From: Bryum argenteum
Taxonomy: Eukaryota > Streptophyta > Bryopsida > Bryales > Bryaceae
NCBI GenBank assembly: GCA_037043015.1
Contig: CM073323.1
Location: 8,618,001 to 8,682,000 of the forward strand
Reading direction: 5' to 3'
Length of the DNA: 64,000 nt
The translations under genes and the position numbers were made by a program. This document shows positions 36,581 to 49,610 of the stretch, piece after piece; the first letter of the stretch is position 1; the number at the start of each line of letters is the position of its first letter. Under the pieces are notes generated by a model, which was given only the letters and a program-made list of their open reading frames with translations, ran no database searches and had not been told where the DNA came from.

Positions 36581-39150
36581 ATGTTAGGTGCACCGATGTC
36601 TTTCGGCACAATGACGCCGAGCAAGAGTTGGCCTTATTTTGATCCTGAGTACGACACTATGAGCTCTATCATAGACCCCCCTCGGTAAGCAGATGAATTG
36701 GTTGTGGCATCTTACTACAATGTGCTGATGATTTTACTGAGGAGATCATCCTTCTTCGTTTTGTAGGGTCGTGATTGACAACGATTCTGACAAAGTTGCC
36801 ACTCTCGTCAAGGTACTTGATGAGCTTCCGCCAGTATTTTTAGAGGAGGAAATGCCTCCATAATTGTTACACATGTTTCACAATTGGTTCAGTTCAAGTC
36901 ACACATGCTCTACTGGCAAGTTCTCCACAGGCTTCTGACCAAATTAAATCTGGTTGCTGTTGAGATGGTCATCCGAGGATGCAGAGCAGACAGAGTTTTT
37001 GTAATTTGGAGTTTAGTTTGTGATGATTTGCTACCTCAGTGTATGTGATTATGAGTAGATAAGACATATAAATGTAATGCTTTAAAGAGTTTTGTGAGCA
37101 TAAAGTTGAACTTTCCTGCAATATCATTAAAGACGACAGTTCTTCAATATTTTAGTCAAATCGACTGTTGAGAACGTAATTGAAATCTGATGCAGGTCAG
37201 CAGCCAGAACAAGCAAGGTACTCTGCTCGAAGTCGTGCAAGAATTGATGGACATGGATCTAACCATATCAAAGGCTTACATCTCTTCTGATGGGGGTTGG
37301 TTCATGGATGGTTAGTGTTTTCAATATTCATCACCACAATTTCTTTTCTTTTGAAGTTCTAGGATAAGTGCAGTCCTCAGTTTAATGAAAGCTTTCTGAT
37401 ATTGACCTCTGCGACCTGATTTTTGACACGTACTCTCCTTCGCAGTATTTCATGTGACAGATCAAAAAGGAAGAAAGATCCGTGATGAGAAGCTGATGGG
37501 AAACATACAAAAGGTGAGCACTAGGAGCATTCGTCCTCAGAGCTGAGCTTTATTTCTTGCTCTATCCGTTTGAACAGTCGAAAGAACATGTAATGAATCC
37601 GAGGCGTTACGTGCAGGCTCTGACGATGAAAAAGAAGAAATGGACGGCTGAGTTTCAGAAGTGTCCGGGGAGATGCATCGGTACACAGACTATTTCAGAA
37701 CACACAACGATAGAGCTCACTGGAGCGGACAGACCTGGCTTGCTTTCAGAGATTTCAGCTGTCTTGGCAGAAATGAATTGTCGAGTGAATGCTGCAGAAG
37801 CGTGGACTCATAAGCGGCGGGTAGCTTGTGTGATATATGTGACAGACGAAGACACCTTAGGACCCATTGAAAATGTCAAGAAGCTGGATAAAATATTGGA
37901 GAAATTGAAGCCTATTATGCAAGGATATGACAGCGGAACTGCTGTTCGATCGGTCGTGGCGGAAAGCTTTACTCACGTTGAAAGACGTCTGCATCAGCTA
38001 ATGTTTGCTGATCACGATTTCGACTTGTCAGATTCACAGAGCCCATCGCCCATGAAAAAACACGAAAAGCCGGAGATAACAGTCAACATGGGCAGTGAGA
38101 GGAATTATTCAGTTATTAATGTCAAATGTGTAGACAGACCTAAGCTACTGTTCGATACTGTTTGCACTTTGACTGACATGCAGTATGTAGTTTTCCATGC
38201 CACTATTGATTCCTCTGGTCCCTATGCTCTCCAGGTAAATCTGCATTTCAACGTTCTCTATAACCAAATTGGGATGAGAGGGATCACATATTTGCTGAAT
38301 ATCTGGCGAGAGAATGCAGTTTTATCTTTATTGTCACTTGTATTACAGACATGGTCTTTGGCTTTCCATCAATGTACTGTGTTACGAGTGTTTCCCCCTG
38401 TTGCCTGTACGTCGTGTAGTATGCTGCATCTGGAGGATTTGTAATTTATCCATGTCTTTTGGCTGTACAGGAGTACCATATCCGTAAAATGGATGGCCGA
38501 ACTCTCGACGCTGAAGCCACCGAGAAGGTCAAAAGATGCATGGAGGCAGCTATTGAGCGTCGACCCTCAGAAGTAAGAACCAACTCTGAGCAGAGATTCC
38601 AATTTTGGTAGTACATTACTATAAGTCAATATCGTCTCTATCGATGCAACTCAGAAGAGTGGGCGAAGAGCAAGCATCAGTCCATATTTATCAAATCTGC
38701 AGAGTATGCAAGTCTTTAGCATTGAGTGAGGCTGGCATTAGTGAAGTGCATCTCTTTACGTTGCACTCTTGGTTATCACGCACTGAGTGTCGATTGATTT
38801 CTGATTATACCAAACTCTATTTTCAGGGCTTGCGGCTAGAACTCTGCACAACCGACCGGGCAGGACTTTTGAATGACGTGACAAGAGTCTTTCGTGAGAA
38901 TGGTTTATCTGTTACAAGTGCCGATGTTTCCACTCGAGGTGACAAGGCTGTGAACACCTTCTATGTGACTGATGTAAATGGGGGCTCTGTTGACCTCAAG
39001 ACAGTGGAAGCCATCCGCAATGGCAATCCGTTCTTGGGGGTTAGCGCAGTGACACCAGTTTCTGAAGTGCCTCGTGTGGATACATCTCCGTTTTCCAAGT
39101 TCATGAAAACATCCGAGCGCTTTCTTCAAGGTCTTGGCTGGAGGGTATGA
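36581..39150 (+). CDS. ACT-domain-repeat (ACR) protein, 7 exons, 471 aa
   Basis: Plant ACR proteins resemble the C-terminal part of bacterial GlnD uridylyltransferase and are proposed amino-acid or nitrogen-status sensors. Exons: 36581-36684, 36767-36812, 37196-37310, 37446-37513, 37578-38234, 38471-38572, 38827-39150; all GT-AG and in phase. Four ACT domains are visible: about 36-110 (VVIDNDSDKVATLVKV..NKQGTLLEVV), 152-225 (TTIELTGADRPGLLSEISAV), 288-355 (INVKCVDRPKLLFDTVCTL) and 365-435 (LRLELCTTDRAGLLNDVTRV). The conserved linker ERRLHQLMFADHDF is at 246-259. Start: the first ATG, directly after a likely acceptor. The exon 5 start is uncertain: the acceptor at 37576-37577 follows a good pyrimidine tract, but 37617 also keeps frame. 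No catalytic domain is present, as expected. Confidence 0.92.
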
Positions 39151-41768
39151 ATTAAGGCTCAGACGCAGGTATCCAGCTGTCTAACTCTCTGAAGCGAGCA
39201 TGACTTCATCCGACATTTGGAGGTCAATAATCGGCAGCACGAGAAAGGCACTCAACAATATTTAAAGATTACAGCAGGAGATAAGGTAATCTGCTTGCTA
39301 CTGATCAGAGCTACGATTCTCTCGGGTGGTTGAATTCATGAGTGAATCAACGACGGTCTGTCAACTTCAGTAGGTCTCCTCGCTTACGCCTCCCTCTCAA
39401 TGCTGGTTCTGTTCGAACCCATCGACTATCTAAATCAAGGAGGTATGGCAGTTCATCAATTTCAATCGGAATTAGTTACGCATACTTATGTTTATGGAGA
39501 GGAAGCAAGATCATGTAAGATTTGATGATCAGCTCCAAGAGAAACCTACACGTATCCAGACGATTGGGGATGGATAGGCCTATCATGGTCTTTGTACAAT
39601 GACAATTATTTGTATAATTCTTCTTATGACTTTCCTTACACTTTCGTTATTTGGAATGTGATTCTTGTTCTGCATTCTAAGCTATGATGCATTCTTTGTT
39701 GTGGTTTTTTTTAAATAGTTGTTCCATATGATAGTTGTAGTTCTCCACATCCTTTCTTGCTTGATTCTTTGCTCTTAATAGGTTGATATGTTAACATAGT
39801 TTGTAAATAAAGGTGTTTACTCATCTTTGTAAGTGTTCATACATTTTTGTGATGGTAGTTTCTTTATCCTTTACTTGGTCCAAGTATATGAGATGCAAGG
39901 TTTTTTCTAAAAAGACTATTTTCTGTTGTATTGAATGTTGCAAAGATCTCTCTATTCACAACATGCTATAACCACCAAGACACTTACTTGGTACCACCGT
40001 ACACGCAATTTGTTTTTGACAAAATGCTACAATTAACTACTTTAGAACAACTTCAAGTTAGAACTTCAAGCACTGATTATGAACAAGATTTGGATTGAGT
40101 AGAAAAACAAATCTAGATTTCCTAAATGAGTCTTGCTTCCTGCACTGTGAATATTATTCATACCTATATCTAATCCTAAGTTTTCACCTATATCTAATCC
40201 TAAGTTTTCGTTGAATATTTGATAAAACTATTTAAATATGATAATTACTTAAATTTGTGACTTCAGTATAAACAAGAACACATCACTCATCCCCTCCAAA
40301 CTTGGCCTCTCACCATAACTTAGTTGTGAAGAAAGTTTAGTTCTCAATCTATAAGATAAAGTTCAAAAAATGTGATTGATTTAGAAAGTTATGATTAATA
40401 ATTGAAGCAAAGAAAAGAGGTAATCATGATGAGGGCAAAGAAGATGCAAATTCTCCCGCATGGCCCTCAAATAGGAAAGGAAGTGATGAAGTCCTTACCA
40501 AGGCCCAAGAAGAGCCTAAGACAAAGTGAGAGTGCTCAAAAATGATTCATATTTCAAATTCTCAATCCGGAGTGAAGATAAGAATGAAAGCAATTTTCAT
40601 GATTGGGGAAAGTAAGTGGATAGAAATTTTCATGATTGGGAAAAGTAAGTGGATAGACATTTTCATGATTGGGGAAAGTAAGTGGATAGACATTTTCATG
40701 ATTGGGGAAAGTAAGTGGATAGACGGTCAAAGTGGAATCATGAATTTTGGACTCTTGTACAATTTACTATGAATTTTCGAAGGTGGACTTACATGTGTTT
40801 CTAAAATGTTGCCAGGTGCGAACAGGCCTTAAGGCACCTAGCAACATTCATTAGTAATTACCAATTCCACATGAATGTCCACATGGCACACTTTAAAGAG
40901 TAGGGTATTAGTAAACATTTAGGAGGACAAAAGAGATTTGAGCAATAGTAGGCAATACTTAAGGGAGAACCAATATTGGAAAAATTCTCAATTTTTTCTC
41001 ACTTAAGAGTGGTCTTATGTATTGTCTCACTTGAGGGGCCATTACGTAATCCCCCTCACCATTGATTACACCTTTACGAACCTCATTGATGACACCTTTC
41101 CTCAAAAGAAGGTATTCCTCCCCAAATTGTGGGGGTGTTAAATTTTTATCCACGCTCTTTGCAAAGGCCAGGTGCGAACAAGCCTTTAATTTGACACCTT
41201 GTAATGTCTGCGTTGAGTAGAATACATAGTACTATTGAGTGGAGAAGCTATTATGTACCTGTTAGTGAAGATACCTAGTGCTCCATTATTGGTACTGCTC
41301 CAGTTTTGAGCACTCACCCTGAATACAAATAGAAATGCAGTCTAAGAAAATGGCCACATAGCCTAGGAAGGGCGCCGGTCCCCCACCACACAGCACCCGC
41401 GGACCGCATCGCCAGCGGAATAGTCGGTCGCCCAGAAAGACGGGGCCGGAGCAGCAGCGACCGGGAGGGAAAGATGGAAGTGGAAAGAAATGGAAGGTGA
41501 GGCGCGGGCAGCCGGGGCGGGCAGGCGAAGGGGGGGGGGAAATGTTTTGGTGTTGTTGGTTCCCCTGGTTGCCAGGGGATGGGATGGCAGAATAAATGCG
41601 GGGGGTGTGTCAGGGCACCTGGTAGGCCTCTATGATACTTTTCAACTTCGCAAAACAACTTGTTGCCGCTGCTTCACTCGAACGAGCGCCATTCTCGGAT
41701 CTTAGTGCAATGCGATGAGGGACACGATTAGGGTTTGATACTGGTGCGGGTGCTGTGCTTCGCGAGCG
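39151..41768. other. 3' flank of the ACR gene, spacer and kinesin promoter region
   Basis: No gene recognised. It contains a 33-bp minisatellite (40593-40724), a pair of direct repeats with AGGTGCGAACA (about 40812 and 41169), and a GC-rich stretch from 41380 that probably forms the upstream region and leader of the kinesin gene. Confidence 0.4.
40593..40724 (+). repeat. 33-bp minisatellite, four units
   Basis: Four head-to-tail units starting ATTTTCATGATTGGGG and ending AAGTGGATAGAC, nearly identical. The unit is a multiple of three, so an open frame repeats an 11-residue peptide (IFMIGESKWID). Coding use is unlikely in the absence of other support. Confidence 0.9.
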
Positions 41769-44700
41769 ATGGCATTTGCATCGGGTCATAGCAGCAGCAG
41801 CAGCAAGAATGGGGTGCCGATGTCGCTGGCTCCGCGCGGGGGCACCAAGCCTGGCTCCGCGTCGCCCACATCCACCGGAGCTTCCCCGCCCGTGCGCCCT
41901 AAATCCGCTTCGCCCTCCCCTTCCCACAACAACTCCCACCGTCGCTCCTCCAGTGGCGCTCCCAATGGCGGCGTCGGAGGTAACACCACACAACACAACC
42001 ATCTCCCCACTCGCAAATAAAATCCCATGCATTCATTCATTCAATAATTCGAACTGCAATGCAATGCAACCTCCGGTCAGCAGTTTCCTGTGAAAAAGCA
42101 ATGGTTGCGGGCTGTGTAACTGCCTGCCTCATTATGCCCTGCCCTAAAGCGCTCCACAAACGCAAATTCGCAAAAATTTCAGTGAGCACATGCAAATTTT
42201 TTGCTGCTGTAGGGGTACGATGCACACTCATGAGAATCGTTGGATTGTGTAGTTCCGAATCGCGTCCGTGTTGCGGTTCGGTTACGGCCTCGCAATGCGG
42301 AGGAGCTGCAAGCTGATGTTGATTTTGCCGATTGCGTGGAGTTGCAGCCCGAGGTTAGTTTGCTATTACTCACACGTTATTGATGCAAGCATCGAAAGGC
42401 TAGGAGATAATCTTGTTCCTTTTTTGGCTTTTTTCAGCTTAAGAGATTGAAGCTACGAAAGAACAACTGGGACTGTGAGACTTATCAGTTCGACGAAGTC
42501 CTTACGGAGACTTCGTCACAGAAACGTGTGTACGAGGTGGTGGCCAAGCCGGTCGTCGAGGTAACCAAATCACTTTTTTTTGGTATGATATGGTAATGTT
42601 AGTTTATACTGCTTGGGGTGCGTATTTATCATAGATGTTTTGTGCTTTCAGAGCGTTTTGGAAGGTTACAATGGAACCGTTATGGCATATGGACAAACTG
42701 GTACTGGGAAGACATTCACATTGGGGAGATTAGGGGAGGAAGATTGTGCCGATCGAGGTATCATGGTTCGTGCCATGGAGGACATACTGGCCAATGTGAT
42801 TCCGGGTGAAGACACTGTAACAGTCTCATACTTGCAGGTAGCACCATCTTCATGTTCTACTGCATGTGCTTCTAGTTTGTTTATGGTCCTTAGGGTTTGA
42901 GGTCTTGGCCTTCTACTTCGAGAAACTGCATCTTGGTAAGCCATTTTCTGATCTTTCATTTCTTACATGGCCGTTTCTTGTGTGATTCTATAGCTGTACA
43001 TGGAATCGGTGCAAGATTTGTTAGCTCCAGAGAGGGACAATATTGCAATTCAAGAGGACCCGAAGACTGGTGATGTGTCTGTTCCTGGGGCCACTCAAGT
43101 TCAGCTGCAAGATCAGACCAGTTTTGTACGCTTGCTGGATGTTGGAGAGGCCAATCGGTTCGCTGCCAATACTAAGCTTAACACGGAGTCATCACGTAGT
43201 CATGCCCTTCTACTGGTGAGAAAATATCCCTACCCTGGTATCGAATGCCGCAACCTTTGCCCAGGAGGTTATTGTCCAAGCTTTTTGTGACATGCCTCGT
43301 TGTGCAGGTCCAAGTAAAGAAGACTGTTAAAACTAAGCCTGGAGATGCCAGTGCGCTTGAGAATGGAAATGGCAGCCCTCAGACGTCGAAGGGACTTCGA
43401 GCTCCGACTATTCGTAGAAGTAAACTTCTAATAGTCGATCTTGCCGGATCTGAGCGAGTGGACAAATCTGGTACACGCCATTCTTTAAGGAACTCGTTTT
43501 ATTTTAATTAGGAAGAAGGATGTCGTATGCTAATTACCGATTCTCGGAGCAGGAAGCGAGGGCCACACCCTAGAAGAAGCAAAGTCGATTAATCTGTCTT
43601 TGACAGCATTGGGGAAATGCATCAATGCTCTTGCTGAGAACAGTTCTCATGTCCCAATTCGCGACTCAAAGCTAACAAGGCTTCTCCGAGACTCGTTTGG
43701 AGGTGAAATCAGTGTATTTTTTCTGAATGGGTTGTTGCAGCATTACCTGCTTTTGTACTATATCTTGTTTTGTAGTGGTTTGCAACATTTTGCAAAAAGT
43801 TTTAATCTTCAGGGTGACAATATTTTTGCAGGTACTGCGAGAACTTCGTTGATTGTGACGATCGGACCGTCACCTCGGCATAGAGGAGAGACCTCCAGCA
43901 CAATCTTGTTTGGCCAGCGTGTAAGTTCCATAATCTGTTAATCACGGTTTTGTAGTTCGGATAAGAGAAAAGGGTTAGCTTCTTATATTCCTCAGTAATC
44001 GGAGGTCGTTTTGGTGCAACTGCATGTACGAAGTCTATTTTCGGTTACAATTTGACCTGTCTGACTTGTCAGTCATGTCATGCAGGCCATGAAAGTTGAG
44101 AACATGGTGAAGTTGAAGGAAGAATTTGACTACAAAAGCCTCTGTCGAAGACTAGAGGCAGAGCTTGACAGAATGACTGCAGAGAATGAGAGACTAGTAA
44201 AAATTAGAGAAGACACTGAAGACGAATGTGCCAGACAGCTTGATGATGCTCGCCAAGATGTTTATGAAGCCGAGAGCAAGCTTGCGCATGCCTTGGAGGT
44301 TTGCCTCAACATCCTTGCCTTTATTAACCATCAATACATGCCAGATGCTGTTATTTGCAAGTCCTCTGAACTCGCTGTTTTCGGATAGATCTTTAAGTAT
44401 GTAGTTTCGAGCTCAGCTTGAAAACCTTAACGTGGCTTAAGTAGGACTATGGATTTTCGCTGGCATATTAGTGTCAAGGCACTGCTTCTCTGTATTTTGG
44501 TTTGGAATGTCTGCTCTGGTTTGTTGAGAGTTAAGGTGGCGTGCAGTCAACGGCAGCAGAGAAGTCGCATAGCCGAAAAGATGTCATGGAGATGAAACAA
44601 AAACTGGAGGCTGAGTGCGCTCGGAGGGAGAAACTTGAGAAGGAGTTGCAAGCACTTTCTCTACAGCACCAATCAGAGAAAGAGGAGGTAGTACTCTGTA

Positions 44701-47700
44701 TTTTAAGCATTATCTCTTGCCAGTAGGTCTCGCTATATACCCTGTAAGGTTCTGGGCTTCAGGGTCAAGTCTCTCATTCATCTCTTTCTCCGAGACAATC
44801 CAAATCCCAACATGTATTCTCTCACAACGTAAAATATGCAAGATCCAGCAAATTAAGTCAGTCACCTAATCAAGAGGAAGGTACTGAGGATGGAGGAATT
44901 CACTAACTTGGAGAAATTAGATGTTAAATGAGCTCGGTGTGAGTGTTGGACTTGATTGTCTACGGCAATTAAATTCACCAAGAGTATGTAGCTGGAGTAC
45001 CATAGTATTTTTAAGGGTGGATTACGAAAGAGCTCAATCACTACAGGTCGTAATAAGGTTAGTGAGAATCGACACGTTTTACGGTGTGTAGAAGACTCCT
45101 AGGTAGTGTGTCGTTTGATGGGTGAAGGAGATGCGGGTATGCAACGTTTTCTCATGGTTGGGTAGCAAGTTGCAATTTGAATGTAGTTCAGTACTTTGGC
45201 TTTTTCCAACAATATTGAAAAGTTTGTGCCTGTAATTTCAGAGATCTTCTCAAACGGACGTTACCAAGCTCCTGAAAGAGTTGGCAGAGTCGACGGAGAA
45301 GCACCAGAAAGAGGTTGCAGAGCTGACGCAGAAGCACCAAAAAGAACTTGCGGAGGCTGTTGCCGTACAAATGCAAGAGCGAGCTCATCGGGAGAGGTTG
45401 GAGAACGAGCTGGCTAATCAGCAACAAGAGCTAGCCCTCTGCGAAAGGCTGGAAAAGGAGCTGCTTGACGGTGCTCAACCCCAGCACCAACGCCAAGAGG
45501 TGAATCTTGTCTACATATCTTGTCGATTATACAAGGTTCTGATATACCGAAGAACGGAAATGTTATCTAAAGGTTAAGAGAATTCAAATAGAGGTATAGA
45601 TGCCTTATTAGTTGTTGTCGCTGGGCTTGTATTATCGGGTATGCAGTCAATTGAGCACAGTGGCGAAGTGCTGAGCTTAAGATTGTCCCTTGAGAAGGAA
45701 ATTCAGAGAACGGAGCAGTTGGAACAGGAGTTACGCTCGTTCAAGTCGTCAACCTCAAGAAAGAATCTGAATGGAAATCTTCAGAAACAAAGTGATGAAC
45801 TTCTCACCGTTAGACAACGGCTAGAAGATGAGCTGAAGGAGAGAGAGAGACTCGAGGCCGAAAACCAAGCCTTGAGGGAGCAAATAGGTCTGCTCGGTGA
45901 AGACGGAGACGAGGTTCGCTTTTCCTCACGAATGTCCTTTTTCTCAAATTTGTCTTGCCGTCCTAGCTTCTGGCTCTAAATAGCCGTGCCTCAACCTCTT
46001 GCTCCGCAATACAAGCCCTGAGAATCGATGAGCAGACTACTCTGGTGCTGGTTCAGTGCTTTTCTCACATGGTGTTGTTTGAATGTGGTATTTCAGCATA
46101 CCAGGAGGATCTCTGACAGAGGAGGCTCAGAACGAAGCTCAGTGGGATCTGAAAGTCCCCGAGTGAGTGCCTCCAAGCCTAATCACATGCGTGACACGAT
46201 CAATGGTCAGCGTGCAACTATTGCGAAGCTCTTTGAGCAAGGTACACACCAAGCTCTTCTCTTACTCTCCGAGGATAGTAATGGCTGTAATCACTTCGCT
46301 TACGTGCTCATCTTTCATAGCATCGGGTTCATGATTACTTCTGTACTCTTTTTGGCAGTGGGATTGCACAAGATTCTCTCGCTTTTGGAGTCAGAGGATG
46401 TGGATGTGCGGGTGCACGCTGTCAAGGTTGTGGCAAATCTTGCTGCTGAAGGTAAGATCAGGCTCTAGGCTTAGTTTTAATATCATCAAAGAGCGTGTAG
46501 AGCGGGTTTGTTTTCGGTTCGGTCTACATGCCTGTTTTGAAAATCAGTCTCACGAGGACGTGGTTTCTTCTTTAGAACACATCAGAAGTAAGTAAACTGG
46601 TATCTCTTCCTTACTTTGGACGCTGCATGGGAATAAACGTCATTTTCAAGAGTTCGAACAAAGTGCACTCGCTAAAATACCACAAAGGGCTAGAAACATT
46701 TTAGCAACGAATTTGATGCAAAAAGTAACTGGATCCTTGAGTCTTGGAATTGCAAGGGTAAGACCAAGACACCAATTCAGGGGAGAAGTGTACTCATTGT
46801 TGAAGAATTGCATGAAACTATGAGTCTTGTAAAAAGCACAAATCAAACACGAAGTAAACATATCTTAGCTGTATAATTTGGCATGGGATCAAGTTCTGCA
46901 AAAGAGGGCTAATTCGTTAAGTTCTATGTGTGCTTGTTCTTGTTTGATCCGCAGAAGCAAATCAAGAAAAGATTGTGGAGGCAGGAGGTCTGGGTTCTCT
47001 TCTCAACCTGTTGCAAAGTTCTGAGGATGAAACCATTCGGCGAGTTGCAGCTGGGGCTGTGGCTAACCTTGCTATGAATGGTAAGAACTCAATTTCGTAT
47101 TTGTATTTCCTTCGGTTTCGTGCTCAATATCACTAGTGTATCCAAATGTGGGTTATTTGCGCAGTCAGCTTCAGGTTGTAGTTTGTTTATTGTTCATAAA
47201 TTTACCACTAGAAAATTTTGCATATGTCTTCAAACATGCAGATCTTGATTTATTTATATTTCAGTATACTCATAAGTCATGTGTCTATTACTTAAACCAT
47301 TTTCTGTTGAGCTCAGAGACAAACCAAGAGCTCATCATGGCACAAGGCGGAATAGGTCTGTTAGCCCGAACTGCAGATGACGCAGAGGACCCTCAGACAC
47401 TAAGGATGGTTGCTGGAGCCATAGCCAATCTATGTGGAAATGGTATGTCAATCGCTGGCAGAGGCTGTCATAAAGGCAAATTTTGGTCTTTCGATTTAAG
47501 CATGTCTAATTGTGGTTGCTTTTCTCACTAGGAAATCATCTTTTCTATTGTCTTGAGAACAATTTATAAATCGGTGTCAAATTTCTGAACAGACAAGCTG
47601 CAAATCAAGTTGAGGGAGGAAGGTGGTATACGCGCATTACTTGGAATGGTGCGATCAAGGCATCCAGATGTACTGGCTCAAGTTGCTCGCGGAATCGCAA

Positions 47701-48649
47701 ACTTCGCTAAATGTGAATCTAGAGGTGCTGCTCAAGGTAACAACATTATATTCTTGATATGCGGCAAGTTGTTGAATCGCTTGTGTAGCCGAAATCAATC
47801 ACTGAAACAGCTGTTTAAGTCTAGAAGCAGAAAACATAACAGTACTCTATCAAGCTATCGACTCATGGGCTTGTAGATAATGTGGCGGACCTGTTAGAGA
47901 ATAGACTAACATCTGATTCACTCCATTTTAGAAATTACAATTAATTGATGTTGTAGTTGCAGGGTACAAGACGGGAAGGTCATTACTTATAGATGATGGG
48001 GCATTGCCATGGATTGTTGCGAATGCCAACAACGATGCGTCACCCATCAGGCGCCATATTGAGCTAGCCCTATGTCATTTAGCACAGCATGGTAACTCCC
48101 CTTTTCATTCTCTTTTGCATACAAAGGTTCAGCATGAGCAGTACCAAAAATGGGTGAACTTTGCAGGAGGTACATAATTGCTTCAAACGCTGGTACTCAC
48201 ATCACTACGAACATTTAAGGAATACCTTTGAGTCCAACTTCAGTTCAAAAATTCATAACAACTTTTATGAGTCAAAATGAATCTACTAAGGTTCAAAATT
48301 TGATGATACCAGTAAGTCCTACCTTCTACTTACCTTACTTATGCATAACAATCTCCTTGCAAAGCTGCCTTCACTACAGATTCGCTATGCTAAAATTTGC
48401 ACCATCATTGAGCAGGTTATCGTAAGGCTAATTTTGCTGGATCAAATGCTTGCTTGCTAAGGAAAAGAATGCTTGTGTGTATGTGCAGAAGTGAATGCAA
48501 AAGATCTGGTGGCTGGTGGAGCGCTATGGGAATTGGTGCGCATCTCTCGAGAGTGCTCAAGAGAGGATATTCGCAACCTGGCGCAACGCACATTAAATGC
48601 CAGTGGGACGTTCCAATCAGAGTTGAGACGCCTGCATTTGGTGTATTAG
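41769..48649 (+). CDS. ARK: armadillo-repeat kinesin (ARK), 19 exons, 1015 aa
   Basis: Plus-end kinesin of the plant ARK group, which regulates microtubule growth and tip growth. Exons: 41769-41979, 42253-42353, 42438-42560, 42652-42837, 42994-43215, 43308-43470, 43553-43702, 43832-43920, 44086-44298, 44547-44687, 45242-45499, 45647-45913, 46097-46241, 46359-46451, 46955-47080, 47317-47442, 47593-47736, 47963-48091, 48489-48649; all phases join. A Ser/Pro-rich N-terminus (1-70) precedes the motor (about 72-412): P-loop GQTGTGKT 159-166, switch I NTESSRSH 270-277, switch II DLAGSE 325-330, and [15 protein letters not shown] beyond. The post-motor [19 protein letters not shown] is a hallmark of ARKs. 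A long coiled coil runs about 430-705, then about five armadillo repeats (757-1015), mostly one per exon. Motor residues are intact, so an active ATPase is expected. A small internal exon could have been missed in the coiled-coil region. Confidence 0.93.
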
Positions 48650-49589
48650 ACAATGCGACAGACAATCAATTTTGGATTGAATGGATGGGAGTGATTGAAT
48701 GTAGAAGTGAAGTGACTTTACCCTTTTTCTGAAAGTGTTGTATAATGAGGACAGAGATCTCGATTGATACAAAAAGCTGGACTACTGGTTGCATTGGCCA
48801 CCCGTTAGATGCCGGCCATTAGATGATGAACATACCAACTATGGATGAACCAATTCGGTGCGATGTTAGGATGTTTTCTTCTTCTTTTTTCCTTTCCGTT
48901 CCCTTCCCTTTCTTTTCTCTTCTCGTGGTGATGATACATACAAACTTGTGCTGCAATGGCCGTTTTGGAGTTCTGCCGTTGGTGACCTTTTCCATGGTAG
49001 CTCTGATTCTGGTCCTAGTTTAGGCAAACTAGTGTAGGTCTTCATAATCATTTGCATTGGCACAAGCCATCTTGTACAGAACCCTCCAACAAGTCTTGCA
49101 ACCATTTTGTGAACTCTTGAAATTCTCTAATTCATTTTCAAAATGGGAGGATTTTATCAAATTTATCCTATTAAATCTTTTGTGTTATGGACCCTTCACG
49201 TGTTCATAAAATGTCAATGTTAAAAAACAAAATCTCTATTTTTGATGAATTATTTTATCTTTTTCACTTAATTTCAAAAAAAATTAACTGAGAAATATAT
49301 ATGATGATTTTTTAAAATTTGATTGCACCAATCTATAGGATATATCATTGTTCACATTCTTGGTATTACAAAGATGCATACTATGTAGGTAAAATTCTCC
49401 TCTATGTGGCTCTAAAGTATTTTCATAGTTTCCATTCATTCATATTCTAGGCTAAGGAAATCAAACTCATATATTAAATCAAAATTTGATCAAATAAAGT
49501 CAAATAAGGTATCATTACAAAGCTATAGTAGTATAGAAGCCTAATATGATATGAAGTTTACAATATGTCTTACTCACTAACAAATATTC
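48650..49589. other. 3' region of the kinesin gene and spacer
   Basis: No coding sequence recognised. The first few hundred bases are probably the 3' untranslated region. The remainder is AT-rich. Confidence 0.4.
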
Positions 49590-49610
49590 TACAGTAAAAT
49601 GGAACACCTA

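Noticed and set aside
39405-39425. GTTCGAACCC resembling a tRNA B box
   Set aside because: No matching A box, anticodon stem or acceptor stem around it; lies in the 3' flank of the ACR gene.
40542-40772. 76-codon ORF with repeated MIGESKWID peptide
   Set aside because: Entirely made by a 33-bp minisatellite; no conserved context.
40811-41186. Direct repeats CCAGGTGCGAACARGCCTT about 357 bp apart, considered as LTRs or a long target duplication
   Set aside because: Too short and imperfect for LTRs, and no element ends are visible just inside; kept only as a remark in the spacer entry.
41314-42093. ORFs opposite and upstream of the kinesin first exon
   Set aside because: Shadows of GC-rich coding and leader sequence; the plus-strand frame from 41769 continues into the motor domain.
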